Shown: piece by piece, positions 1-10,000 of the stretch | How positions within the stretch are numbered: position 1 is the first letter of the stretch | How the letters are laid out: every line of letters starts with the position of its first letter | Assembly: GCA_030704615.1 (NCBI GenBank) | Contig: CM060732.1 | Coordinates: 55,719,053 to 55,783,052 of the forward strand | Length of the DNA stretch: 64,000 nucleotides | From: Takakia lepidozioides | Taxonomy: Eukaryota; Streptophyta; Takakiopsida; Takakiales; Takakiaceae | Direction of reading: 5' to 3' | The notes under the pieces: generated by a model | What the model saw: only the letters and a program-made list of their open reading frames with translations | Databases searched by the model: none | Told to the model about the DNA's origin: nothing | Program-made: the position numbers and the translations under genes

Positions 1-1
1 T

Positions 2-1522
2 GAGCGGGCGACGTCCATACTCTCATCAACAGGGGCCGCGGTGAGGGGAATTGGCCAACAATTTATGACAACCCCTCCGGCTGTATGGCATGGCTTGGTT
101 ACAAGAGTACAAACCACATTGCGAGGGTCTGCAGACGACATAGGCTGGCTTCAGAGGATGGGTCCACCTGTTGAGGATGGCACCGACCTGTTTCTTCAAA
201 CGCTTGACACAATCAGCCATGGTGTGCATGTTCTTCCCAACACTCTGACCTACCTCCTCATCCCAGGTCTATTCAGCAATCACGCCCCACTATATTTTGT
301 TGACACCAAAAAGCATTTCTCAAAATTGGGCCTATCTTGTCACATTGCCAAAATCCACAGTGAGTCTGCTGTTGAGAAAAATGCAAAGGAGCTGAAGGAG
401 CATATAGAAGAGCTATACTGGGGCACAGGGAAGAATGTAGTTTTGCTAGGACACTCTAAGGGAGGGGTAGATGCGGCAGCAGCATGTTCCATGTTCTGGC
501 AGGACTTGAAGGACAAAGTGGTTGGGTTAGTGTTGGTGCAAAGCCCCTATGGAGGGAGCCCAATTGCCTCCGACATTTTGAGAGAGGGTCAAATTGCCGA
601 CGTTGAGACACGGCGCATCATAGAGCTTCTGATTTGCAGGATCATTGAGGGTGACATGCAGTCTCTGGAGGACTTGACATATGACAGACGGCGGCAGTTC
701 TTGGCCAAGTATACCTTACCTCCCGATCTTCCAACTATCTCATTTCATACAGAGGCCAGCCGAGCTCCTGGGTGGGTTTCTACAATGTCACATGTAGCAC
801 TAGCCGAGCTTCCATGGTTATCAGGAAGCAGCACGACTGCAGGCCCTTCTGTGGAAAATGGTGCCGGCACGCGGGTTCCAGTGGCTATTCCCTTGGCTGC
901 AGCAATGGCAGTCTGTGCGCTACATCTGGAACTCAGATATGGAGAGAAGAGTGATGGCCTTGTGACCCGTAAAGATGCTGAGGTTCCAGGTTCCATTGTT
1001 GTGAGACCTGAAAAGAAGTTGGACCATGCCTGGATGGTTTACTCGCCTTCCCGTAAGAACCCTTTGGAACCTGATGCACCCCAGATGTGTGAAGCTCTTA
1101 TTACTCTACTTTTAAACCATGAAAAGTGGAGAAGGGATGAAACACACATGACATGTGAAGCTGAAGTCAGTTTGCATGAGGCACAGGCAAGTGCCAGTGC
1201 AGCACTGTCAAAGTCAGATGTAAGTTTGGTGCACATGAACAGTCCGAGTTTTGTGCAAAAGACATGGATGGAATCTGATGTGATGCCAGAAGCTGAAGTT
1301 AGTTTCCATGAGGCCCAGCCAAGTGCAAGTGTGTCACCATCAGAGCCAAAACAAACCAATCTGGACATGGGTAGAATCACTGATATGCACATGATGGGCC
1401 TGGCGGGAAACTTATCCCATGTGATTCCAGAAGCTGGAGTTAGTCTCCATGAGGCACAGGCAAAGGTGGCATCTTCAAAGTCAACTGAAACAGAGTTTAT
1501 TGTAGGTAACACAATGGATTGA
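2..1522 (+). CDS. alpha/beta hydrolase (lipase-like), 5' partial
   Basis: The reading frame is open from the window edge to a TGA ending at 1522, so the 5' part lies outside the window. The protein resembles the plant alpha/beta-hydrolase group typified by Arabidopsis AT2G44970 (recognised from memory). Codons are counted from base 2. The nucleophile elbow GHSKGG has its Ser at 455-457 (codon 152). A likely Asp lies in EKSDGLV (953-955) and a likely His in LDHAWMV (1025-1027), giving a complete triad. Conserved blocks such as LIPGLFSNH, HIAKIHSES and SPYGGSPIASDILREGQ support a functional enzyme; the substrate is unknown. No intron is seen in this part. After about codon 375 the protein leaves the family core and carries three imperfect repeats built on EAEVSLHEAQ. 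The antisense ORF at 1039-1551 is a shadow. Confidence 0.85.
   Translation, partial: ERATSILSSTGAAVRGIGQQFMTTPPAVWHGLVTRVQTTLRGSADDIGWLQRMGPPVEDGTDLFLQTLDTISHGVHVLPNTLTYLLIPGLFSNHAPLYFVDTKKHFSKLGLSCHIAKIHSESAVEKNAKELKEHIEELYWGTGKNVVLLGHSKGGVDAAAACSMFWQDLKDKVVGLVLVQSPYGGSPIASDILREGQIADVETRRIIELLICRIIEGDMQSLEDLTYDRRRQFLAKYTLPPDLPTISFHTEASRAPGWVSTMSHVALAELPWLSGSSTTAGPSVENGAGTRVPVAIPLAAAMAVCALHLELRYGEKSDGLVTRKDAEVPGSIVVRPEKKLDHAWMVYSPSRKNPLEPDAPQMCEALITLLLNHEKWRRDETHMTCEAEVSLHEAQASASAALSKSDVSLVHMNSPSFVQKTWMESDVMPEAEVSFHEAQPSASVSPSEPKQTNLDMGRITDMHMMGLAGNLSHVIPEAGVSLHEAQAKVASSKSTETEFIVGNTMD
1157..1480 (+). repeat. three imperfect EAEVSLHEAQ repeats in the hydrolase C-terminus
   Basis: Units begin at 1157, 1289 and 1430, spaced 132 and 141 nt (44 and 47 codons), so the reading frame is kept. 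Each unit has the core EA(E/G)VS(L/F)HEAQ followed by a Ser/Ala-rich stretch. The DNA is also similar between units, which points to tandem duplication rather than convergence. I know of no domain with this motif. Confidence 0.8.
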
Positions 1523-2160
1523 GGACGGAAAGGACAAAATGTTACATACATTCATTAGCTATGAATTACAGCCGCACATAAAAAAACAAAGTTGTACATT
1601 GGCACACTGCTGGCAAGACATTACCTGGGCTTTCAGATATTGGCCAACTTTGTAGGGTGGGTCGCCTAGTGATACTCAAGTGGCCAGCTTATAAGACTCT
1701 CCTCTAGATCCTGCTTGAGAGAAGTCACTCTAGTTTTGGGTCTGGGGGAAAAACTATATAGGCGACCTTGCATTGAATTGGATCGTAAATGTTTGAGTGA
1801 CCTCAAAATGTTGTGTACAATCTGGGCCAGATATTGTGGGGATTCATCGGCTTCTGCCATCATCAACTCCACTCCTCTTGATGTCTTAAAAGAGCGAGAT
1901 CGACAATTCTCCTGAAGAAAGTTTGTGGATAAATTGGGATTGACTCTGCAGGTGCCTGCAAAATGAGAAAATTAGCAGTTTTGTCAGAATGCCAAAAGTT
2001 GCCCCATATTGCAGGTCCAGCAAGCATAAATGCAGTAACACACCGTTTCTGTGGAGGTTATCCATGAAGACAGAGTCACATGGGATACAGGAACTCACTA
2101 GGTATGCATAGTTATCATTTTTCAATTCATACCGTCATTGATATGTCAGCTAGCCTCTGG

Positions 2161-2562
2161 TAATGAAATGAAATGAAATGGTGTTTTATAACGTCCGCGG
2201 AAAGCTCATAATGAAATGAATTGGTACTTTATAACGTCCTCAGAAGGCTCATAGAGCTTATGGGACAAAGTGGAAAAAACATGGGAGAGGAAACAAAACC
2301 AGAGCCAAAAATAAAACTATTGCCCGAGGGATTGTCAAAGCGTGAGGGCCTCGTGCAGGTAAGCCGCCAAGCATTTCTAATCCTCATAGAAAATGAAGGA
2401 AGAAATGAAGGAAGAAACTTCTATAACGTCCTAGCAGAAAGCTTAAAGAGCTTACAGTACAAAAAGCAAGAAAGTAAACAAGGAAAAAGTGGGACCCTAA
2501 AAGAAGCCCAAAACCTAGACCAAGTTTGAGAGCCTCATGAAGATATGCCGCCAGGCATCTCT
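2161..2562 (-). mobile_element. LINE 3'-end fragments, (ATTTC)n-tail family
   Basis: On the minus strand at least three abutting 3' ends are seen. Their tails start near 2161, 2211 and 2396 as AATGAAATGAAATG (reverse complement of the tail), followed by ATAACGTCC and AGCTCATAGAGCTT-type hairpin motifs. They correspond to the LINE fragments at 17880-18145 in the right arm, so some predate the DDL duplication. Confidence 0.8.
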
Positions 2563-3523
2563 AGTCAGTTGAAAAACATGATCAGCAATGTTGAATTTCA
2601 CCCCGTATTCACGAAGTAGGTGCAGTGAAGAAGTCGCCTCTCCGGCTGAGGCAAGTAAAAAGGGTGTGACCTCAAGCTGCGAGACAATAACAACTCAGTT
2701 GAAAATTCCCTATGGACGCTAGTCTAACATGTGAGGTGCATTGAGTGAACCCAGAGGGAAAGAAATATATGATAGCAGTACAGCTGGAAAGTACAGAACA
2801 ATCTGTTTTTCTTCAGGCAAACAGAAGATACTCTCATGGAACCATGATGAGCAGTTATGGTGTATGATCGAACTGCTGCGAGTAATGGATCCATATCAAT
2901 GAATAACAAGATAGAGATAGATAGCGAGAGCGCTAGATTATAGAGCGTGCAACAGTATTCAAAAGAAAATTCTCTTTGAAAAACATAGAATTCTTGGCTT
3001 AGGGACTCACATCCTTGCAGCCCCACAAGTGAAGCCACACATTGGTGCCACTTATTAATGACACCTGGCGCTCAGCACATCTACTTTTTGCTTTTCCTCC
3101 ACGGAACCTCCACCAGTCTTGCCTGACCCTGATTTTGAAGAGGAGGAACCCCTAGGTTCAGGGAGTGGTATTGCAGAGATCCGGGAACATGCACGATCAA
3201 GAATCAACCCAATCATGTCTGAGTGCGACAGTCCCACCTGCAAAGACATGCTAAAAAGGCAGTGAGGAAAAAGGAGAAAACGTGCCTAAGAAGGTTGATT
3301 GTGACGTTCAGATATTTTACAAAACAATGCACATAGTCCAAATCCAAAAACCCTCAAGTGTGGGAATGCTGAGGCTGACATTTAGGACATTGCTACCCCA
3401 AGACGTGACCAGCAGGTCCCTGTTGTGTGCACTTTCTAGACAGAAGCAAGGGAATGTGCTCAACGGCCACTAAAAGAGCAAGGACAGAAGAAAGAAACCT
3501 TACAACATCCACACAGAGAAAGA

Positions 3524-4060
3524 GAAATGAAATAAAATGGTACTTTATAACGTCCGCAGAAAGCTCAAAGAGCTTAATGGGACAAAAGGAAGAAACCATA
3601 AAGAAGAGGAATGAAATGAAATGGTACTTTATAACGTCCGAAGAGACAAAACCACAGCCAAAATCAGCCCAGAAGGAACAGAGAAAGAGAAATGAAATGA
3701 AATGAAATGGTGCTTTATAACATCCCGGAAAGCTCATAGAGCTTATGGGACAAATGGAAGGAAGAACATGAGAGAAAATAGGAAAACCAGAGTCAGAGAA
3801 AAGAACTCTTGTTTGAGTGATTGTCTAAGGGTGAATGCCTCGTGCAGGTAGGCTGCCAAACATTTCTGATCCTCATAGTGGAAGACTCCAGTGAGAGATT
3901 GGGTTCCACGGAATAGACAATGGAATCTCCCACGGATCTCATAGTATAGGGGGCAATAGAAGAAGTGTTCTTCAGTTTCAATTCAGTTTCAAAGAGAGAA
4001 AGAAACTTTATAAAATCTACGGGAAACTCAAAGAGCTTATGGGACAAAAGCAGTACACAT
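3524..4060 (-). mobile_element. cluster of nested LINE 3'-end fragments
   Basis: Tails of the (ATTTC)n family occur near 3524, 3606 and 3691, with an older tailless piece near 3997-4060. Pieces at 3524-3640 and 3997-4060 have counterparts in intron 12 of the intact DDL gene (12190-12385). About 350 bp between them, roughly 3642-3985, is absent there. That part is therefore a LINE insertion made in the inverted copy after duplication, landing inside an older LINE fragment. Its 5' part keeps a remnant of the ORF2 C-terminus. Confidence 0.8.
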
Positions 4061-4795
4061 GAAAGTCGGGCCTCAAAACTACAATTCAACGTCCAGAAAT
4101 TCCCAAGCTGTAAAGCCTCATGCAGATATGCCACTAAAAAGAAAGAATTACGTCCAGAGAAGGAGAGAGAGATGGAGGGAGAGGATACCGCTGCAGCTTG
4201 TTGAAACAAGAAGCTCGTCTGCTCCATTCCACTCATTTGCAGTCCTCACATCAGAGCCTAAGCACTGAATGATTTACAATCCCAGACAAATTCTTGTCAG
4301 TCTACCCATTGCATGATCTGCAGGCTAATCCTCGAATTGGCCAAGGTTTCTCTTAAGCAGCTCACACCTTGCGATGGCCATATCCAATGGGGATGTATTG
4401 ACCTCCTAGGGATCAGTGTCCTCACTGAAGAATCATCCAACAAAAAGCTAGAGAGGGGCATCACTTTGCGAATCTTCTTCCAACACTGAAGCTCAAACAA
4501 ATCATGAAGCTATGCAACATACAAGAAATAATCTTGCTCCTTCCACACCCTACGCATACATAGGAGTGGCAGTGACGCACCAAGTTGATGTCAGAAAAGA
4601 CAATTGTCCCTGTTTCACGATTGCTGAACACTTCTGTCCCTTGACTTGTTTGTTGACCAGTCATCCTTGACCAGCTTGAAGGGGGCAGCAACCAACCATC
4701 CACACGAGCAACGTCACGAAGCCCAAGCGTTTTGAATAGCTTCGCTGCCCCATTGCGAATCTCTTCAATAACAGCAATAGGAAACCGGGGAGGAC

Positions 4796-4895
4796 CAGAT
4801 GTGGAAGAATTATCACAAGCCATTGTAATCCATACCAGTGGCACCTAAGCGATTTTGTCAAATATGGTTTGTCAAATAAAATGCAGCTCACAATG
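4796..4895 (-). repeat. short repeat at the duplication breakpoint, copy 1
   Basis: The reverse complement of this stretch matches 5760-5870 with scattered mismatches. Shared landmarks are TTGTGAGCTGCATTTT, TTTGACAAACCATAT and CCACATCTGGTC. It abuts exactly the point where homology to DDL exon 11 begins (about 4795). Confidence 0.8.
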
Positions 4896-5759
4896 GGCGT
4901 ATGTCAGGCCCTACTGTTCTCGGCGACCATGACTGCAACGCCGGGGTACGACCAGCTGCAGTGTTTAGACTGGCAGCGACACTCTGTGAAAGTGGGGAGG
5001 CCACTTCATCTTCTACGGAGTTAGTGGAACGTGTTGTGTTAGATACGTACTCGGATTTGAGGATCAAGACTGCCACGACGGCGCCATGTCAAGTTGGAGC
5101 TGCCAGGTTGACGGAGCTGCCAGCTAGGCCAACCATCGAGCACACCATGGTGACACTTGGAGTTGTCTTGTTAGACAACTAAAATGACAATTTTTTTTTG
5201 AGTGGACCGACAGGCAAGAAGTACCGGCCACTTTGGGTGTTGTTAGACTCTGGGGCTCAACCTTGAGGATGTCATCAAAACCCTAACAAAGACCTATTGA
5301 TGTGAGTTAATAGTGGAGGTCATAATCAAGCAAAGAGTCTGAAGCCATGGATGGAACAAACCCTTACTATGACTGATTTGACTTTGTGACCAACTTTGTG
5401 ATCAGGCTGTAAACATCACAGCCTCCATAGTTGAGCATCACTAACTCTAACCGACTAAACCCCAAAGATCTGAAGCACAAGGAGACACAAGAAGAGAAAG
5501 TCAAGGATGGCAAGACATGGGGAGCTCCTCTACCATGTACCTAACTTGGATGCGACATTGATTGAAGAAAAAGAGAGTCGGTCTGAAAACCTTGGGAACC
5601 CTGAGTGCGTCTGTCCATGAGAGAAAGTAAGTCTGAATCCAATGATCCGTCTGAAAGCCATCTGTTTGCTCTTGAAGACAATGAAAAATCAAGTATGGCA
5701 GGTGACAAAGCCTCCATAGCTTGATGTAAAGTTGCTTGCGATGGGGAGCAAGGTCCAAC
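4896..5759. other. intergenic, no gene recognised
   Basis: About 0.86 kb lies between the two inverted short repeats. The plus-strand ORF at 4901-5182 (93 codons) has no recognisable domain and I do not call it. A T-run occurs at about 5192. Nothing else is supported. Confidence 0.5.
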
Positions 5760-5870
5760 AACTGCCCAATTGTGAGCTGCATTTTGTTTGACAAACCATA
5801 TCTGACAAAATTGCCTAGGTGCCAATGGCCTTATGGATTACAGTGGCCTTAGATAATTCCTCCACATCTG
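5760..5870 (+). repeat. short repeat, copy 2 (inverted relative to 4796-4895)
   Basis: This is the inverted partner of 4796-4895, about 0.9 kb apart. The pair could be terminal inverted repeats of a small non-autonomous element or just two insertions of one repeat. No clear target-site duplication was found. Confidence 0.75.
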
Positions 5871-7028
5871 GTCTTGCTGAGGATAAAGTCATCCCTTCCT
5901 CCTTCTCCACAATGGCTCTAACTCACCTCATTATGTAAGTTCTCTCCTGCCAAGCCCTGTAATTAGATGGGACAGAAATCTTGGGTACTCTTCATCTACC
6001 TCTTCTGGCATAAGTGGTGGTGGCTGTGTCTATGTGCTTGGCCACAAGTCACTACTAGTGTCTCCACACATGGTAGCACCATAGTGACTACCACACTGGG
6101 ACTTGTTTCTTATGTTCCCTTGGAAAGAAGCATAGGAGAAGGCTGGAGAAAGAGGGGGATCTGGATTTGAGATGCTTGAACTAGGCACCTCAAATCCAGA
6201 GTCCCCTCCTTCTTGATCCTTGTCCTATATGTCCTTTCCACGGGTGATTAGCCAACGCACTCAAGAGCATAAATATTTGATGGACATGGACGGGCCTTGT
6301 GCATACAACTATTACAATCCCGGCATTCGCACATGGCCCCTACGAGTCAAGCATCGGTGCTACAACTGGTGAGGCAAGTCAATTTGACTACTTAGTTGAA
6401 ACGATATAATGGACGAGAGGGTTTAGGGAGATGTATAGACTGTGATGACTCTGAGTCCCTAACAGGCAAAGGCACAAACTGAAGATCACACCGCATTTCC
6501 CAGCTTCAGAAGCAACCAACATAACATGTTGTATTGGATTTGAAAACCCAATTGGATGCCAATGCAAGTTCTTTACTGCCGCAGCAACAAGAATCCTAAC
6601 AGATTGAAAAAAATCACCCTCTGGTCCTTTCATTACAACACAGCCACTTGTGGAAAAAAAATCCTAAGGCTGACCTATGTCCTCCGAAGGATATGCTATC
6701 ATACCGGCGTAAGAAACAGGTAATTCTTCTCGCAAACAAGCCAATAGAAGCTCATCGGTTGGAGGGGCCTTGTCAACGAGCGCCTTTGCTCCCTTATATA
6801 TCTTGCGCGAACAGATCCTGCCTATCCCGATGGATCTTCAGGAGACATGCCCGTGATTACAAAGGAAAACTACGCAGCAGAATTATCATTCTCTCATTCT
6901 GCCATCTCGCCAACTCAAGACTTGTAAGCTAAAACCTCCTCCTCCTCCTCCCAGCTCAATACTTGAAGTGACTACGCAACGGGAGCACAAGTGACCCTGT
7001 GAATTTTCGCCGGAACCCCTCATTGGGT
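5871..7028. other. intergenic region upstream of DDL
   Basis: This holds a foldback hairpin (6121-6240) and otherwise no convincing coding sequence. The last few hundred bases must contain the DDL promoter and 5' UTR. A CTCCTCCTCCTCC pyrimidine tract sits at about 6937-6952. No clear TATA box was identified. Confidence 0.5.
6121..6240. ncRNA. foldback hairpin, about 57-bp arms (miRNA-precursor-like or mini-MITE)
   Basis: The arms 6121-6177 and 6184-6240 are imperfect reverse complements separated by a loop of about 6 nt. Both outer ends read TGGAAAG or its complement, and the inner stem has CTGGATTTGAG against CTCAAATCCAG. Mismatches are scattered, as in plant pri-miRNAs, but small foldback transposons look the same. 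Expression cannot be judged from sequence, and I recognise no known miRNA. Confidence 0.5.
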
Positions 7029-10000
7029 ATGCTGGCAGTTAAGGTTAACCCCGGGTGGCCTCCCGTTGCTGGCTGGCCAAGAGCCTGTTGGGTATGTTTA
7101 GGTGGTGTTTGGGAGCGCCAAGTAGGATCGAAGTGTTTTGGCCATCCCACCAAGCAGGGCGAATGCTCTTCCCATCTTTACAGAGTAGAGAAGAAGGTCC
7201 TGTTGAAGCCTCGACAGCAGGGATGGGAATGCAGCAGACACTACATGAAACTGGGAGAGGATAAGGGAAGGAGTCAGTTTTCAGTAGACTTCGCAAAGGA
7301 GGACAGCAACATGACAGGGGGGCCGCTGAGAGTGGCGCTTATATGTGGTGGGCCTTCCGCCGAGCGGGGAATCTCTTTGAACTCAGCTCGCTCTGTGCTT
7401 GACCATCTGCAGGTACTTTTTAGGAACGATGGGTGTAAAACTAAAAGGAACCAGCTCAATGGGACACAATTCGTACCGAATGGATAGCTCCACACGCACT
7501 CGTCACTCCACGAGCTGCCGCGGTATGACATAGGCGAGAGATTGATAGATTGTTGATTTCTCCCACAATTGCGCAGATTTCAGACCCAACTCAAATGGTG
7601 AAAATTGAGAATTGTAGAATTTTTGTGACTTGTTGAGTTGTGCTGGATTCGACACTATCCCTTCGCATCAGACGATCATGTAGGCTCGCTTTCATCCTCT
7701 CTATTCCAGCCCCCAGCTGCCGACTCACACATCCACCCCGTGTCCAAAAAACGTAGAAACCTCAGAGAAGCGAAATTAAAAAAAAAAATCGTCTCCCACA
7801 TGTCAGAGGCAATGAGAGAGAGCGAGGGCTGGTGGATATAGTTCATTCGGGAAAGGGCGCTTTGGGCCAGGCTGATGGTTTGGTAATACGTTGCTATTAC
7901 CTGAACCTCGAATTGCAGTTTTTTGCCATCTCTACAGCGCAGGTACTGCTTCGGCTCCCATGCTTTATTTCGGATTCGGTTCATCTGTGCCTAATCAATG
8001 TAGAATGTGAAAATTAATGCTTGATCTAGAAAACTTACATTGTGGTTGGTGAACTTCCAAAGCCTACTCATCTGGTCGGATATTGACGGCGTTTAATGTG
8101 TTGGTGTAGATGTACTCCAACACACCATCTGACTTTGACTTCAAGCTTGCCAGGTAGCTCACAGTTCCGAAACATTTAATAGACAAATTTCCTTATGTAT
8201 TGGAGTAACTCTCTACCTGGGCATGTGTGGCTGGATATTTGGCTGTCAAGCATCTGCATTGAGTTTGCTCAGTAAGTATGTGGTAGAAAATCGTGTTCAC
8301 TTTCTTAAAACTTGAGCTTATGTATCTCCTTCACTTTCTATCTCTCAGGTTTAGGTGTAACAGTGCAAGTTGGTAATTTGCAGCACAGCACAAGCCTTTG
8401 AGTCTCACTCAGAGTTTCTTAAGCATCTGTGTGCAACAGTTGACATTGTATTCCCTGTCCTCCATGGCCAGTTTGGTGAAGATGGAGGAATTCAGGTACT
8501 ATGTGAACTCTTTCTTCATCCACCATAACTATCATCTGCCTATACAGAAATGTGAGTCAGCTTCTGCAGATGCAGGGATTTCCTTTTGAATTCTATGCAT
8601 CACATTTGTCCAACCTCCACAGAGGTGGGGAGAGATGCTACAGCGTCATGAAAACAGGTCACTCTCAGTTTAGGAGTCAGAAAACTACAGGCTGGATTTT
8701 TGAGGACAAAAAAGTTTTCTTTGGAAGATCAGAGGGAGAGAGCTATGAAATTCTGGATCTCATTTTGGGGCTGTGGGCTTGGGTGGAGTCAGGAACTACT
8801 TGAAAGTGCAGATATCCCCTTTGTGGGCACTAGTGCTGCAGCTGCTCGCAAGGCATTTGACAAGGTAAGACCTTCCAAGCAACAAGTCTTTCTCCATTTA
8901 TCTCTCCTTGAACATCAGATGACCATCATCAGACAAGGGTTCTCTTAACTCAAGCAAGACAAGGTGCTGCACCCTTACAATATTTGGGTGAATTTGCTTC
9001 AACTTGATGAATTTTCTGTATTAAACCTGGAAAGAATGAAGCAAACAAGTCTAGGTCCCACTATTGAATCGAGCCTTCAGCAAAGTTAGCGACCCCATTC
9101 TGCTCTCCTCTTTCCCATCTGCCCTCTTTGCCCTTTTACTGCTCCATCCTCGTGATGGATATATCTATGTGGAGATATTTGGCTGAGAAAGACATGCCTT
9201 TATTGATTTAAGAGAACGAATGTTTCATGTAAACCAGAATGCTTCATTTTACAGTGATCACTGATCTCATTTGTTGTTATGAGCAGTATGAGGCAGCTCT
9301 GGAGCTAGCATCACAGGGCTTTGCAACCCTTCCAAGCTTCCTTATACAGGTGTGCTTCCTTACATAACGAGAGCATCTATGGAGTAACTGCTGGCCATGG
9401 CACCAACACTTCACTGTTTCATATAGTCCATAAAGTTGGTTCACCCAGGGTGAGGTGAACAACTACCACAACAGTCAATGATCACTACATAGGTCAACTG
9501 AGGAGCTATAGTGACAAGTGGGTGTGAGGATTAGTTGGGGTAAGTCTGCAACGAGCTTGCGACAAATGAACCCTGATTAGTGTAAATGGCCAGACTGAGT
9601 GAATCTTCTTAACTGGCCCAGTACGTTTCATCCATGAGCTCCTTGGTATCCTCTGACCCAATGATCTATACATTCCCCAGGCAATCTGCATCGGATCCAT
9701 TTACAGAGAAACCATTCCTGAAACCACATAATTGTCAAGCACCTTTCCTTGAGCACGGGGAAAACAATTTGGACAGCAAGCGCACTTCAGCTATTACAGC
9801 CATCCGATGATGTGACTTGAAACTACTACTCTTATGGTGTGTGAGTTCACAATGGTGACTGTCCCCAGTCATCACAAATAGTGTTGTTCACTTTTCATAA
9901 TTGAACTTCCTCATTCTTTCAAGGAGTAATATTGTCATTCAATTCACTAAGCTCTTAAGTGTCATGTTACAATTGATGAGGGGCACCAGTGCCGTGTCCA

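Larger units (their letters stand above)
1580..4795 (-). pseudogene. inverted, internally deleted copy of the DDL 3' half
   Basis: Read on the minus strand this matches the plus-strand DDL gene from its exon 11 (about 11446) to about 350 bp past its stop (about 18830), introns included. Recognisable pieces are: exon 11 lacking its first bases (4795-4581), exon 12 (4236-4189), exon 13 (3237-3011), the start of exon 14 (from 2676), the tail of exon 22 (about 2640-2620) and terminal exon 24 (1955-1863). Exon 13 is 227 nt against 246 in the intact gene. A 19-nt deletion removes most of the FGGDTSER motif and shifts the frame. Two larger deletions remove the rest of exon 14 through most of 22, and exon 23. 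The first ligase domain is absent. Retained introns show a DNA-level duplication, not a retrocopy. The outer end lies about 60 bp after the hydrolase stop. Confidence 0.9.

Noticed and set aside
1039-1551. 170-codon minus-strand ORF
   Set aside because: It is a shadow of the hydrolase reading frame, and its repeat pattern mirrors the sense repeats.
2161-4060. Small genes from ORFs 2221-2529, 3427-3705 and 3965-4268
   Set aside because: They translate LINE 3'-UTR repeats (KRNEMKWYFIT-type peptides recur wherever the repeat occurs).
1580-4795. DDL pseudogene as a processed retrocopy
   Set aside because: Introns, intronic LINE fragments and 3' flanking DNA are copied, so it is a DNA duplication.
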